In this document: positions 44,818 to 53,533 of the stretch, piece after piece | Numbering within the stretch: the first letter of the stretch is position 1 | Layout: every line of letters starts with the position of its first letter | DNA from: Geodermatophilus sabuli | GTDB taxonomy: Bacteria > Actinomycetota > Actinomycetes > Mycobacteriales > Geodermatophilaceae | Length of the DNA stretch: 64,000 nt | Assembly: GCF_010686765.1 (NCBI RefSeq) | Contig: NZ_JAAGWF010000012.1 | Coordinates: forward strand, 124,001 to 188,000 | Direction of reading: 5' to 3' | The notes under the pieces: generated by a model | Told to the model about the DNA's origin: nothing | Seen by the model: only the letters and a program-made list of their open reading frames with translations | Databases searched by the model: none | Translations under genes and position numbers: made by a program

Positions 44818-46056
44818 ATGCTCTACACCGCGTACGAGGTCAATCGCAGGGCCGGCGCGCCCGTCGTGGCGGCGTCCGGACTGACCGCCCGTGCGCTGTC
44901 CGCACTGCCGCCCCGGCTGGGCGGCGCGACGGGGGTGCGGCACCTGCGGGCGGTCTGCGAGATCGCCAGCCGGGCGCGGCCGACCCACGACCGCCCCGAC
45001 TACGGGATCACCTCCGTGCAGGTGGCCGGCCGGCCGGCCGCGGTGACCGAGCACGCGGCGTCGCGGACGCCGTTCGCCACGCTGCTGCACTTCCGCAAGC
45101 CGACGGTGACCGGTCAGCCGCGGGTGCTCGTCGTCGGTCCGATGTCCGGGCACTTCACCACGCTGATCCGCCCCACCATCCGCACGCTCCTGGCCGACCA
45201 CGACGTGTACGTCCTGGACTGGCACAACGCCCGCGACATCCCCGTCGAGCACGGCCCGTTCGGACTCGACGAGTACGTCGAGCACGTCATGGAGGCCCTC
45301 CGGCAGCTCGGACCGGGCGCGCACGTCGTCGCGGTCTGCCAGCCCGCCGTCCCGGTGCTCGCGGCGGTGTCGCTGCTCGCCGCGGCGGGGGACGAGGCCC
45401 AGCCGAGCAGCGTCACCCTGATGGCCGGTCCCGTCGACACCCGCGTCAACCCGAACCGGATCAACGAGATGGCCGGCACCAAGCCGCTGTCGTCGTTCGA
45501 GCGGCGCGTCATCGACACCGTCCCGGCGCGCTACGCCGGGGCCGGGCGGCGGGTGTACCCCGGCGTCGTCCAGCTCACGGCGTTCATGTCGATGAACCCG
45601 AAGCGCCACCTGAGCGCGCACGTGCAGATGTACCGCGACCTCGTGGCCGGCAACACGGCCCGGGCGGAGTCCACCCGCGCCTTCTACGAGGAGTACGGCG
45701 CGGTGATGGACGTGCCGGCGGAGTTCTACCTCGAGACGGTGGGCCGGGTCTTCCAGGAGCACCACCTGCCCACCGGCCGGCTCACCTGGCGCGGGCAGCG
45801 CGTCGACCCGTCGGCCATCCGGCGGACGGCCCTGCTGACCGTCGAGGGCGCCCGCGACGACATCTGCTCCCCGGGGCAGACCGAGGCGGCGCACGCGCTG
45901 TGCACCGGCATCCCGGCGGAGCGCAAGCGCCACCACCTGCAGCAGGACGTCGGCCACTACGGCGTGTTCAGCGGGTCCCGGTGGGAGGCCGAGGTCTACC
46001 CGGTGCTCCGCGACTTCGTCGCCGAGCACGCGTCGGAGCAGGCCGCCGCCAGCTGA
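44818..46056 (+). CDS. phaZ: Intracellular polyhydroxyalkanoate depolymerase (PhaZ-type)
   Basis: A 412-residue alpha/beta-hydrolase of the intracellular PHB depolymerase family (MLYTAYEVNRRAGAPV start; LLHFRKPT; GPMSGHFTTLIRPTIRTLL). The nucleophile elbow is VVAVCQPAVPVLAA, with a cysteine in place of serine, as in cytosolic PHA depolymerases. DVYVLDWHNARDIP and the His in DVGHYGVFSGSRW complete the site. It would mobilise stored polyhydroxybutyrate. AGGCAGG precedes the ATG. Confidence 0.9.
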   Translation: MLYTAYEVNRRAGAPVVAASGLTARALSALPPRLGGATGVRHLRAVCEIASRARPTHDRPDYGITSVQVAGRPAAVTEHAASRTPFATLLHFRKPTVTGQPRVLVVGPMSGHFTTLIRPTIRTLLADHDVYVLDWHNARDIPVEHGPFGLDEYVEHVMEALRQLGPGAHVVAVCQPAVPVLAAVSLLAAAGDEAQPSSVTLMAGPVDTRVNPNRINEMAGTKPLSSFERRVIDTVPARYAGAGRRVYPGVVQLTAFMSMNPKRHLSAHVQMYRDLVAGNTARAESTRAFYEEYGAVMDVPAEFYLETVGRVFQEHHLPTGRLTWRGQRVDPSAIRRTALLTVEGARDDICSPGQTEAAHALCTGIPAERKRHHLQQDVGHYGVFSGSRWEAEVYPVLRDFVAEHASEQAAAS

Positions 46057-46105
46057 CGGCGGGCCGCTGCTGCGCCGACCCGACCGCCCCGCCGGACCGG
46101 GCCGG

Positions 46106-47209
46106 TCACGCCGGCCGGTCGGTCCCCCAGCGCAGGTCGTGGTCCCGGCCGGGCGCGAGGAAGGCCAGCAGCCGGGCGGCCTCGGCCTCGACGTCGGCCC
46201 GGTCGGCCGCCGGCAGCGGCGTGGACGGGCGGACGAGGAGCACGGTGGCCGCCGCCTCCTGGCGCGCCGCCCAGGTCGCCTGCACCCGGCCGTCGACGAG
46301 CAGGGTGCCCGTCCAGCCGCCGGGGCCACCCGGCAGCAGCACGTGGTCTCCGGGCGCCACCACGCGCGACCGGTCGGCGTAGCCGAGCGTGGCGTTGTCG
46401 TACTCGGCGAGGAAGCGCGGCGGCGCCGGGGTGTCCGGATCGGGCAGCGGGCCGTCGGGCACGTCGAGCACCTCGGTGCCGTCCTCGGTGTGCAGCCGGC
46501 GCAGCCGGGGGCCGAGCCGGTCGGCCACCTCGCGCAGCCGGGTGAGCCCGCACCACACCTGCGCGTCGCGCACCGTGGCCGGCCCGAACGCCGCGAGGTA
46601 GCGGAGCAGCAGCTCCTCCGGGGACGTCGGCGGGACGGTCCGGTCGCCGAGCCAGGCCCCGACGGTCGTCATCAGCGCCGCCCCGCTCGCCCTCCACAGC
46701 CCGCGCGGCGGGGGCTGCACCCACGGCACCCGGTAGCTGACGTCGTAGGCGACCGCCTCGGCGTCCAGCCCGGGATGGCGGCGGGCGAGCTCCCGCTGCA
46801 GCTCGGCCCGGCCCAGCGGTCGCTGCGCGAGCAGCGCGGCCGCCTCGGCGCGGACCGCCGAGACGTCCTGCCCGCGCAGCCGCTGCCCCCAGGCCGTGCC
46901 GGCGAACGTCCGGTCCAGCACCGGCTGCAGCACGGGGCGCAGGCCCAGGGCGTCGTCCGCGACGACCGTGTGGATCGTCGTCCGCATCAGCTGCGTCCGG
47001 ACGACCTCCCGGGCGGTCATCAGGCCGTCCAGCTCGGCCGGGTCGTAGCCGGCCAGCCGGTCCCACAGGGCCAGGTGCGGCACTCCCGGCACCTGGCCCT
47101 GCAGCCCGACGAGGTCGCGCAGGGCGGTGGCGACCGGCCGCGCGGTGCGCTCCAGGAGCAGTTGCCGGGCCAGCGTCGCCCGGCCCAGCGCCCGGACGCC
47201 GAGGGTCAC
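46106..47209 (-). CDS. AlkZ/YcaQ-like winged-helix DNA glycosylase candidate (HTH_42 family)
   Basis: A 367-residue HTH_42 (PF06224) family protein with several winged-helix domains. LVGLQGQVPGVPHLALWDRL places Q37-G-Q39 where AlkZ-type interstrand-crosslink glycosylases have their QxQ catalytic motif. VVRTQLMRTTIHTVVADD is also conserved. Many members are annotated only as winged-helix DNA-binding proteins, and glycosylase activity here is inferred from the motif. It ends the minus-strand Ter-associated arm, 22 bp after the TerD-like gene. Confidence 0.8.
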   Translation of the reverse strand: MTLGVRALGRATLARQLLLERTARPVATALRDLVGLQGQVPGVPHLALWDRLAGYDPAELDGLMTAREVVRTQLMRTTIHTVVADDALGLRPVLQPVLDRTFAGTAWGQRLRGQDVSAVRAEAAALLAQRPLGRAELQRELARRHPGLDAEAVAYDVSYRVPWVQPPPRGLWRASGAALMTTVGAWLGDRTVPPTSPEELLLRYLAAFGPATVRDAQVWCGLTRLREVADRLGPRLRRLHTEDGTEVLDVPDGPLPDPDTPAPPRFLAEYDNATLGYADRSRVVAPGDHVLLPGGPGGWTGTLLVDGRVQATWAARQEAAATVLLVRPSTPLPAADRADVEAEAARLLAFLAPGRDHDLRWGTDRPA

Positions 47210-47231
47210 GGCGAACGGCGCGGCGGTCGGG

Positions 47232-48110
47232 TCACTTCCGGCCCGGCGCCCAGTTCATGCCCCAGCCGTACTGGTCGTCGAGCACGTCCTGACCCCCGTG
47301 GACGTAGCGCACCTCGCGGTTGACCACCAGCTGACCGCCCCGGTTCTCGAGGACGGCGATCGCGCAGAGCCGGGCCCGCGGGTCGTGCTCGTCCAGGCGG
47401 ACCTCCACCTGCGGTCCCGACGCCGGGATGAGGGTGACCACCGCGTCGGCGGCACCCCAGTTCGGCGTGCCCTGGTAGATGAACGCGAAGACCAGGATCC
47501 GGCGGATGTGCGCGGTGTGCCGCAGGTCGATGAGCAGGTTCTCCCCACCGGTGTTCCGCCCGGAGCGGTCGTCGCCGTCCAGCCAGGCCACCAGCTCGCC
47601 GTTGGGCAGCGTGTGCTGCCCGCGGAACGCGTTGCCCAGGGCCTGGATGACGCCCTTGGACCCGTCGGCGTACTCGTACAGGCAGCCCAGGTCGAGGTCG
47701 ATGCCACCCGACGCGGCACCGGCGAGGCGCTTGAGGAAGCCACCGCCCTGGGCGGCGGCCGGCCGGGCGTTCCAGTTGAGGTTGACCCGCAGCACGCCGG
47801 TGGTGCCCGCCGTCTTGGTGAGCGACACCGACGGCGCGTTCTTGGTCAGCGTGACCTTGCCCAACGACACCGGCGGTGTCGGCGCAGCGGGGGGCTGGGC
47901 CGGCGGCGCGCCGTGCTGCTGTGGCGGTGGGCCGCCGTACGGCTGGGCCGGGGGCGCGCCGTGCTGCTGCTGGCCGGCCGCCGGCGGCCCCCACTGCTCG
48001 TAGGGCGGCTGCTGGCCGGGCGGGTGCTGGGCCGGCGGGTCCGGCGCGGGCGGGGGCGGTGCGGCCGGCGGCTGGGCCGGCGTCCTGGGGCGCTTCGTGT
48101 AGTCGACCAT
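47232..48110 (-). CDS. TerD/TerA-like domain protein with Pro/Gln-rich N-terminal tail
   Basis: A 292-residue protein. Residues 1-~110 are Pro/Gln/Gly/Ala-rich with repeated QQHGAPPAQP units. The rest is a TerA/TerD-type beta-sandwich: KVTLTKNAPSVSLTK, then IDLDLGCLYEY and DGDDRSGRNTGGENLLIDL, acidic loops expected to bind calcium. The domain ends YGWGMNWAPGRK, as in its paralogue at 61005-61655. GTG start at 48110. Ter proteins act in stress and metal responses at the inner membrane; the exact role is unknown. Confidence 0.88.
   Translation of the reverse strand: MVDYTKRPRTPAQPPAAPPPPAPDPPAQHPPGQQPPYEQWGPPAAGQQQHGAPPAQPYGGPPPQQHGAPPAQPPAAPTPPVSLGKVTLTKNAPSVSLTKTAGTTGVLRVNLNWNARPAAAQGGGFLKRLAGAASGGIDLDLGCLYEYADGSKGVIQALGNAFRGQHTLPNGELVAWLDGDDRSGRNTGGENLLIDLRHTAHIRRILVFAFIYQGTPNWGAADAVVTLIPASGPQVEVRLDEHDPRARLCAIAVLENRGGQLVVNREVRYVHGGQDVLDDQYGWGMNWAPGRK
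47880..48010. repeat. Coding low-complexity repeats in the TerD-like gene tail
   Basis: Near-identical blocks containing GGCGCGCCGTGCTGCTG occur twice, around 47902 and 47955, encoding QQHGAPPAQP. This region is prone to slippage and likely varies in length between strains. Confidence 0.5.
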
Positions 48111-48185
48111 CGGGCCTCCCTGCAGGTCACCCCCGGCTCCTGCTGGCCGGGCGGCGGTGGACTGCCCCGACCCTAAGGCCCCGGC

Positions 48186-50222
48186 TCAGGCCAGCCGGGT
48201 GGACCGCACGGCCAGCGGCTCCCCGAGGTCCTCGCCCGCCGGCACGGCCGGATCGTCACCGGCCGGCAGCTCGGCCGGCTCCGCAGCGGGCGTGCGGGAC
48301 GTCGACAGCCAGCGGGCCCACCAGCGCAGCAGGTGCTCGGTGCGGGCCAGCCGGTGCCGTGGCCGGCCCGAGCGGGACAGGGCGTGCCCCTCGCCCGGGA
48401 ACAGCAGCAGCTCGGCGGGCACCCCGCGGCGCTTGAGGGCCGCGTAGAGCCGCGTCCCCTGCTCGACAGGGCAGCGCCGGTCGTCCTCCCCGTGGACGAC
48501 CAGCGTCGGCGTGCTGATCGACCCGGCACCGGCGAGCACGCTCTGCGCCGCCAGCGCCGCGGGATCGGTGCCCAGGTGCTGGTCCACGAACCACCACCCG
48601 ACGTCCGAGGAGCCGGCGAAGCCGACCGGGTCGGTCAGCGCCCCCTCGACCACCGCTGCGGCGAACCGCGCCGTCCGTGCCAGCAGCAGGCCGGCCAGGG
48701 TGCCGCCGGAGGACTCGCCCATCACGCCGACCCGGTCGGCGTCGAGCTCGGGGTCGGCCAGCGCGGCGTCGAGGAAGGCCAGGACGTCGGCGCCGTCGCG
48801 TTCCCCCCACGCGCCGCGGACGGCGCGGCCGTGCGCCTCCCCGTAGCCCGGCGAGCCCCGCGGATCGCAGCGGACGACGGCGTAGCCCGCCGAGACGAGG
48901 GTCTGGGTGTCCACCGACAGCGCCCAGCCGTTCCGCCGATCGGGGCCGCCGGCGAGGACCAGCACCACCGGGTGCGGCCCGGGCCGGTCGGGCACGGTGA
49001 CCCAGCCGTGCACCGGGGAGCCGTCGGCGGCCGGCACGGTCCGTTCGCGCGCGCGGTGCAGCCGCCCGGTCGCGCCGAGCGCGCGGCCGAAACCGGTCAG
49101 CAGCCGCCGTCGCCCCGGCGTGATCGCGATCAGCTCCCCCGCGGAACGGTCGTGCTGGACGGTGGCGACCACGACCCCGCGGCCGGCCGCGATCCCGCGC
49201 ACGGTGAACGGCCCGTCCACCAGGGCCTCGGGCGGCCCGCCGTCCAGCGGCACCCGCAGCAGCTCGACCCCGCCGCGCCGCTGCACCCCGAGGTACGCCG
49301 ACCCGGCGGCCAGCACGGTCGCCGGCGTCTCGTCGCCGCGGTCGGTGTCCACCGGATCGAGCACCGGCTGCAGCGGCCCGCCGGTGGCCGGCACCGCGCA
49401 CAGCGTGGCCCCCCGGCCGACGACGTCCACCCCGTCGGGGCCGAGGTCGGTGCGGGCGGTCAGCCAGATGGTGGCGCCGGAGGGGCCGTAGGCCGGCCGC
49501 GAGCACTCGGCCCGGCCCTCGGTGACCCGGCGCAGCCGTCCCCCGGCGGCCGGGACGGCGTACACGTCGCGCACCAGGTCGCGGTCGGCCCGGGGATGGC
49601 GCGCGGAGACGAAGGCCAGCTCGGCGCCGTCCGGGCTCCAGGTGACGTCAGTGTCGTCGGCCGGCCCGTCGGTGACCTGCCGCGGCCGGGGCGGCGGCAT
49701 CCCTTCGTCGTCGCCGTCGGCCGGGAGGTCGAGCACGAACACGCAGCTGGGCCGCTCGGCGGGGAAGCCGACGCCCTCCAGCCGGTACTGCAGCGTGGTG
49801 ACCAGCCGGGGCGGTCCGGCCCCCGTCCCCTCGCGACCCGCCACCGGGACGCGGGCCGTCCACGCGAGGCGGCGGGAGTCCGGCGCCCAGACCGGCGTGC
49901 CCACGCCCAGCGGGGCGTCGGTGAGCTGCCGCGGCGCCCCGCCCGCGGTCGGCAGCAGGTGCAGCTGCGGATGCCCGCCCGGATCGGCGCCCAGGTAGGC
50001 CAGCCAGCGTCCGTCCGGGGAGAACGCCGGGGCGGTGTCGCAGGGCCCCGACGTCAGCGGCCGGGCCGGGGCCGATCCGTCGGTGGGCACCGCCCACAGC
50101 CGGCTCCGGTACGCGTCGCCGTCGACGTCGGGCCGGCCGACCTCCACGACCGCCATCCGCCCGTCCGGCGTCACCGTCGGCACCCCGGGCACGCGCAGCA
50201 GGGCGAGGTCGGCGGGCCGCAT
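48186..50222 (-). CDS. S9-family prolyl-oligopeptidase-like peptidase
   Basis: A 678-residue protein. Residues ~1-400 form a WD40/TolB-type beta-propeller with SPDGRWLAYLG, APDSRRLAWTA and SPDGAELAFVS repeats. A C-terminal alpha/beta-hydrolase domain has nucleophile GVMGESSGGTLAG, DPRGSPGYGEAHGRA, Asp in GEDDRRCPVEQG and His in GEGHALS. GESSGG replaces the common GGSYGG. No signal peptide seen, so probably cytosolic. It lies in the Ter/AIM24 arm, about 65 bp after the last AIM24 gene. Confidence 0.9.
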   Translation of the reverse strand: MRPADLALLRVPGVPTVTPDGRMAVVEVGRPDVDGDAYRSRLWAVPTDGSAPARPLTSGPCDTAPAFSPDGRWLAYLGADPGGHPQLHLLPTAGGAPRQLTDAPLGVGTPVWAPDSRRLAWTARVPVAGREGTGAGPPRLVTTLQYRLEGVGFPAERPSCVFVLDLPADGDDEGMPPPRPRQVTDGPADDTDVTWSPDGAELAFVSARHPRADRDLVRDVYAVPAAGGRLRRVTEGRAECSRPAYGPSGATIWLTARTDLGPDGVDVVGRGATLCAVPATGGPLQPVLDPVDTDRGDETPATVLAAGSAYLGVQRRGGVELLRVPLDGGPPEALVDGPFTVRGIAAGRGVVVATVQHDRSAGELIAITPGRRRLLTGFGRALGATGRLHRARERTVPAADGSPVHGWVTVPDRPGPHPVVLVLAGGPDRRNGWALSVDTQTLVSAGYAVVRCDPRGSPGYGEAHGRAVRGAWGERDGADVLAFLDAALADPELDADRVGVMGESSGGTLAGLLLARTARFAAAVVEGALTDPVGFAGSSDVGWWFVDQHLGTDPAALAAQSVLAGAGSISTPTLVVHGEDDRRCPVEQGTRLYAALKRRGVPAELLLFPGEGHALSRSGRPRHRLARTEHLLRWWARWLSTSRTPAAEPAELPAGDDPAVPAGEDLGEPLAVRSTRLA

Positions 50223-50288
50223 GGCGCCGACGCTAGCCGAGCGCCCGGCCCCCTCCCGGGCCCCGCCCCGACCGTGCGAGGGGTCGGC

Positions 50289-51032
50289 TCAGTGCTGCTG
50301 CTGTTGCGCCCGGGCGACCAGGCGCTGGCCGAGGGTGCCGGCCTGGCTGGTGGTGAGCAGCTGGGTCTGGGACTCGATGAGCCGCAGCACCGCGGGGTCC
50401 TCGCGAGCGATCTCGGAGGACTGCAGCAGCACGGTGCCCTGGCCGGTGAAGTCGTACTGCCGCTCCTCGCCGGAGGCGCGGCCCATCGCCCCCTGGAGCA
50501 TCCCGGCCATCGACGCGGACATCCACTCCGTGTCGTGGTGCACCGACGGCGACGGGCAGTCGGCCCAGCCGAGCAGCGCGTCGGGGTCGGCCCGGAACGG
50601 CGGCTCCACGAAGATCACCGGCCCGTTGGACGACGCGATGAACTTGCCCGTGCCCAGCAGGGTGACGAAGCCCGGCACGATCGACTGCTTGAGCTCCAGC
50701 CGCTGGTCGAAGGCGAGCAGGTTGTTCGCCTTGATCGTCAGGTTGCCGTCGTCGAGGTCGTAGGCGTTGAGGTCGAACCCGCGGTCGCCGAGCAGGACCT
50801 TGCCGTGGCCGGCCGCCACCACCCAGTCCTGCACGTACACCGGGCTCGAGAACCGCGCCGCCACCCACGAGGCCACCGAGGAGTAGGCCGTCACCGCCTC
50901 GAAGCGGACGTCGCCGTAGTAGGCCAGCATCGCGCCCTTGGCCATGAACCACTCGCCGGAGAGGGCCACGCAGAAGACGTGGGGGTTCACGTTGTCGTCG
51001 GCCGGCAGGGTCGCCGGGTTCCAGGTCTGCAC
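50289..51032 (-). CDS. AIM24-family protein 3 of 3
   Basis: A 247-residue AIM24 (formerly DUF124) beta-helix-type protein: FCVALSGEWFMAKGAMLAYYGDVRFE, then YVQDWVVAAGHGKVLLGDRGFDL, ending in Gln-rich AQQQQH. AIM24 proteins have no agreed biochemical function; the yeast relative is in mitochondria, and bacterial ones are linked with Ter genes. The GTG at 51032 has GAGGAG nine bases upstream. It begins 11 bp after the previous AIM24 gene. Third paralogue of a tandem triplet. Confidence 0.85.
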   Translation of the reverse strand: MQTWNPATLPADDNVNPHVFCVALSGEWFMAKGAMLAYYGDVRFEAVTAYSSVASWVAARFSSPVYVQDWVVAAGHGKVLLGDRGFDLNAYDLDDGNLTIKANNLLAFDQRLELKQSIVPGFVTLLGTGKFIASSNGPVIFVEPPFRADPDALLGWADCPSPSVHHDTEWMSASMAGMLQGAMGRASGEERQYDFTGQGTVLLQSSEIAREDPAVLRLIESQTQLLTTSQAGTLGQRLVARAQQQQH

Positions 51033-51043
51033 GTCCCCGCTCC

Positions 51044-51688
51044 TCAGAACTTCTGCTCGCTGGCCTGCACGTAGACCGTTCCCGAGCCGCTGATGCGCAG
51101 CTGGAACGCCTCCCCCGACCCACGTCCGACGGCGTCGCGGAGGCCCATCCTGGCCGCCACGTCGACCTGCAGCTGCCCGACGTGGCCGACGTAGGCCTGC
51201 GGGTCCACGCCGATCGACGTCCCGGCGACCTGCAGCGGGAAGGCACCGCCGTGGGAGAGCAGCGCCACCGCGCCGCGGCCGTGCACGTTCGTGGTGAACA
51301 GCCCCTGCCCGGTCATCGCCCCGCCGACCGCCGCGCGGACCCCGCCCGAGCCGAGGAACTGCACGCTGGTCTGCAGCCCGGCGTCGTGGGCCAGCAGCCG
51401 GTCGGCCTCGCAGACCAGCGGCGCGCTGCCGTCGAGCTCCAGCACGGTGACGTGCAGGCCCCTGTAGCCGTAGAGGACCTCGCCCTGCCCCTCGGTCGCC
51501 ATCATCGGGTTCGTCTCGCCCGACACCGCGGCACCGAGGAACCCGGCCATCCCGCCGCCCTGCCCGCGGACCGGCCGGAAGCCGACCCTCCCCGAGTAGC
51601 CGAGCATCGCTCCCCGGCGGGCCAGCACCGGCGCCTGCGGGCTGACCCGGGCGCGCACCACCTTGCTGTTCACGGTCTCGAAGGGCAC
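51044..51688 (-). CDS. AIM24-family protein 2 of 3
   Basis: A 214-residue AIM24 protein (SPQAPVLARRGAMLGYSGRVGFRPV; VHGRGAVALLSHGGAFPLQV; YVGHVGQLQVDVAARMGL). It shares the fold and residue pattern of its neighbours (alternating hydrophobic/Gly, a terminal SGSGTVYVQASEQ strand) but differs enough to suggest an old duplication. It lies three bp after AIM24 protein 1, so the triplet is surely one transcript. Function unknown. Confidence 0.87.
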   Translation of the reverse strand: MPFETVNSKVVRARVSPQAPVLARRGAMLGYSGRVGFRPVRGQGGGMAGFLGAAVSGETNPMMATEGQGEVLYGYRGLHVTVLELDGSAPLVCEADRLLAHDAGLQTSVQFLGSGGVRAAVGGAMTGQGLFTTNVHGRGAVALLSHGGAFPLQVAGTSIGVDPQAYVGHVGQLQVDVAARMGLRDAVGRGSGEAFQLRISGSGTVYVQASEQKF

Positions 51689-51691
51689 GGG

Positions 51692-52309
51692 TCAGCGCTC
51701 CGCGGACTGGACGAGGACCAGGCCGTGCCCGCTGAACCGCAGCGAGAAGGGCTCCCCCGTGCCCTCGCCGACCAGCGACTTCCACGACACCCCGGAGACC
51801 AGCCCCATCTGCAGCTGCCCCCGGCAGCCCACGTAGGCGTCCGGGTCGACGACGAGGTCCTGTCCCGGCGCCACCTCCAGCGCCATGATCGGCCCCTCCG
51901 AGACCAGCGCCACCTGGCCCTGGCCGGTGACGGTCGTGGTGGCCAGCCCCTGGCCGCTGGTCATGCCCCGGAGCCCGGCGAACTGGACGTCGAGCCGCAG
52001 CCCGTCGGTGTGCGCCAGGACGTGCTGGCTCTCGGCGGTGAGGGTGTCGCCGGCCAGGTCGACGACGAGCACGTCCATCGCGTCCTTGGCGAGGTAGGCG
52101 CGGCCGTGCCCGGTGCAGTCCATGAGCGAGAGGCTCTCGCCGGCGACGGCCCGCTTGAGCGCGGCGCGCATCCCGCCACCGGCGCCCATCCCGGCGCTCT
52201 TGAAGTCGATGTCGCCCTCGAAGGCGACCATCGACCCGCTGGCGGCGCGGATCCGGTCACCGTGCAGGTCGGCGCGGAGCACGCGCCTGTCGGCGGTCAG
52301 CTGGGCCAC
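51692..52309 (-). CDS. AIM24-family protein 1 of 3
   Basis: A 205-residue AIM24 protein (RIRAASGSMVAFEGDIDFKS; MDVLVVDLAGDTLTAESQHVLAH; YVGCRGQLQMGLVSGVSW; SGHGLVLVQSAER). It is the first of the triplet, about 110 bp downstream of the DUF475 gene on the same strand. Three side-by-side divergent copies suggest a hetero-oligomer, by inference. No signal peptide or membrane segment. Confidence 0.87.
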   Translation of the reverse strand: MAQLTADRRVLRADLHGDRIRAASGSMVAFEGDIDFKSAGMGAGGGMRAALKRAVAGESLSLMDCTGHGRAYLAKDAMDVLVVDLAGDTLTAESQHVLAHTDGLRLDVQFAGLRGMTSGQGLATTTVTGQGQVALVSEGPIMALEVAPGQDLVVDPDAYVGCRGQLQMGLVSGVSWKSLVGEGTGEPFSLRFSGHGLVLVQSAER

Positions 52310-52417
52310 GGGGTCCTCTCCGAGCGGTCACGAGGTCGACGGCGCCGGACGGTAACGGTCCCGCTCCGCCGGCGGTACACCCCGGGGTGCGACACCCCGG
52401 GCTCCCGGTCGACGCCC

Positions 52418-53533
52418 TCAGACCCTGCTGTGCTCGTCGATGCCCTCGCCGTGGTCGGCTCCCCGGTTCTCGAGCAGCTCGCGGGCGTCCCGCTTGTTCG
52501 CGACGATCGAGCTCACGTAGGCCGCCAGGATGAAGCCCAGCCCCAGCAGGCCGGTGACGAACTCGGAGATGTGGAACTCCAGCTCGATGATCAGGATGAT
52601 GGCCAGCGCGCCGATGGCCCAGTGCGCGCCGTGCTCGAGGTAGCGGTACTCCGCGAGCGTCCCCTGGCGGACGAGGTAGACGGTCATCGAGCGGACGAAC
52701 AGCGCGCCGATGCCGAGGCCCGCGGCGATGACGAGCACGTTCGTGCTGATCGCGAAGGCGCCGATGACACCGTCGAAGGAGAAGGACGCGTCGAGGACCT
52801 CGAGGTACAGGAACGTGGAGAAGCCGGCCTTCCCGGCCGTCGCGACGGCGGGGCCCACGCCGCCGCGGCGCACCACGTGCTCCTCGTCCACCTCCTCGTC
52901 GTCGTCGGTGTCGAAGAAGCTGTCGAGCCCCGAGACGACGAGGTAGGTCACCAGGCCGATGAACCCGCTGAACAGCACGGTGTTGACCTCGGCCTCGTCG
53001 ACGACCCGCGAGGCGAGGAGGATCAGCACGGCCGCGATGACCACGGACAGCTGGTCGAGCCTGCCGAGCTTCGAGAGGGCCGCCTCGAGCGGCCGCAGCC
53101 ACTTGATGTCCCGCTCCTCGAAGATCCAGTCGAGGAAGATCATCAGCAGGAAGACGCCGCCGAACGAGTAGATCGCCGGCTTGGCGCCCTCCAGTTCCTC
53201 GGCGTAGGTGTCGACGTCGTTGAGCGCGAGGTCGATGACCTCGGTGAACCCGAGGTCAGCCGTCAGGGCCACGATGAGGATCGGGAAGACCAGCCGCATG
53301 CCGAAGACGGCGATGAGGATGCCGACGGTCAGGAAGAGCTTCTGCCACAGCGGCGTCATCTTCTTCAGGTACTTGGCGTTCACGACCGCGTTGTCGAACG
53401 AGAGCGTGACTTCCAGGATCGCCAGTACCAGCGCGGTGGCCACCAGTGCGATCGAGCCACTGAGGACGCCGACGAGGACGAGGACGATGACGGACACGGC
53501 CAGAGAGCCGCGGAACGCTTTCAGCGTCTGCAC
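52418..53533 (-). CDS. DUF475 / TerC-like integral membrane protein
   Basis: A 371-residue multi-pass membrane protein. EVTLSFDNAVVNAKYLKKM holds the SFDN acidic motif of the TerC/Alx superfamily, repeated in inverted form at DASFSFDGVIGAFAI. At least eight hydrophobic helices surround an acidic cytosolic loop (DTDDDEEVDEEH). TerC-like proteins are proposed metal (manganese or similar) exporters. GTG start at 53533 with GGAG eight bases upstream. Starts the minus-strand arm leading into the AIM24 triplet. Confidence 0.9.
   Translation of the reverse strand: MQTLKAFRGSLAVSVIVLVLVGVLSGSIALVATALVLAILEVTLSFDNAVVNAKYLKKMTPLWQKLFLTVGILIAVFGMRLVFPILIVALTADLGFTEVIDLALNDVDTYAEELEGAKPAIYSFGGVFLLMIFLDWIFEERDIKWLRPLEAALSKLGRLDQLSVVIAAVLILLASRVVDEAEVNTVLFSGFIGLVTYLVVSGLDSFFDTDDDEEVDEEHVVRRGGVGPAVATAGKAGFSTFLYLEVLDASFSFDGVIGAFAISTNVLVIAAGLGIGALFVRSMTVYLVRQGTLAEYRYLEHGAHWAIGALAIILIIELEFHISEFVTGLLGLGFILAAYVSSIVANKRDARELLENRGADHGEGIDEHSRV

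Noticed and set aside
47880-48010. CRISPR-like or tandem repeat array
   Set aside because: The repeats are in coding frame for a Pro/Gln tail, have no unique spacers of constant length and no cas genes nearby.
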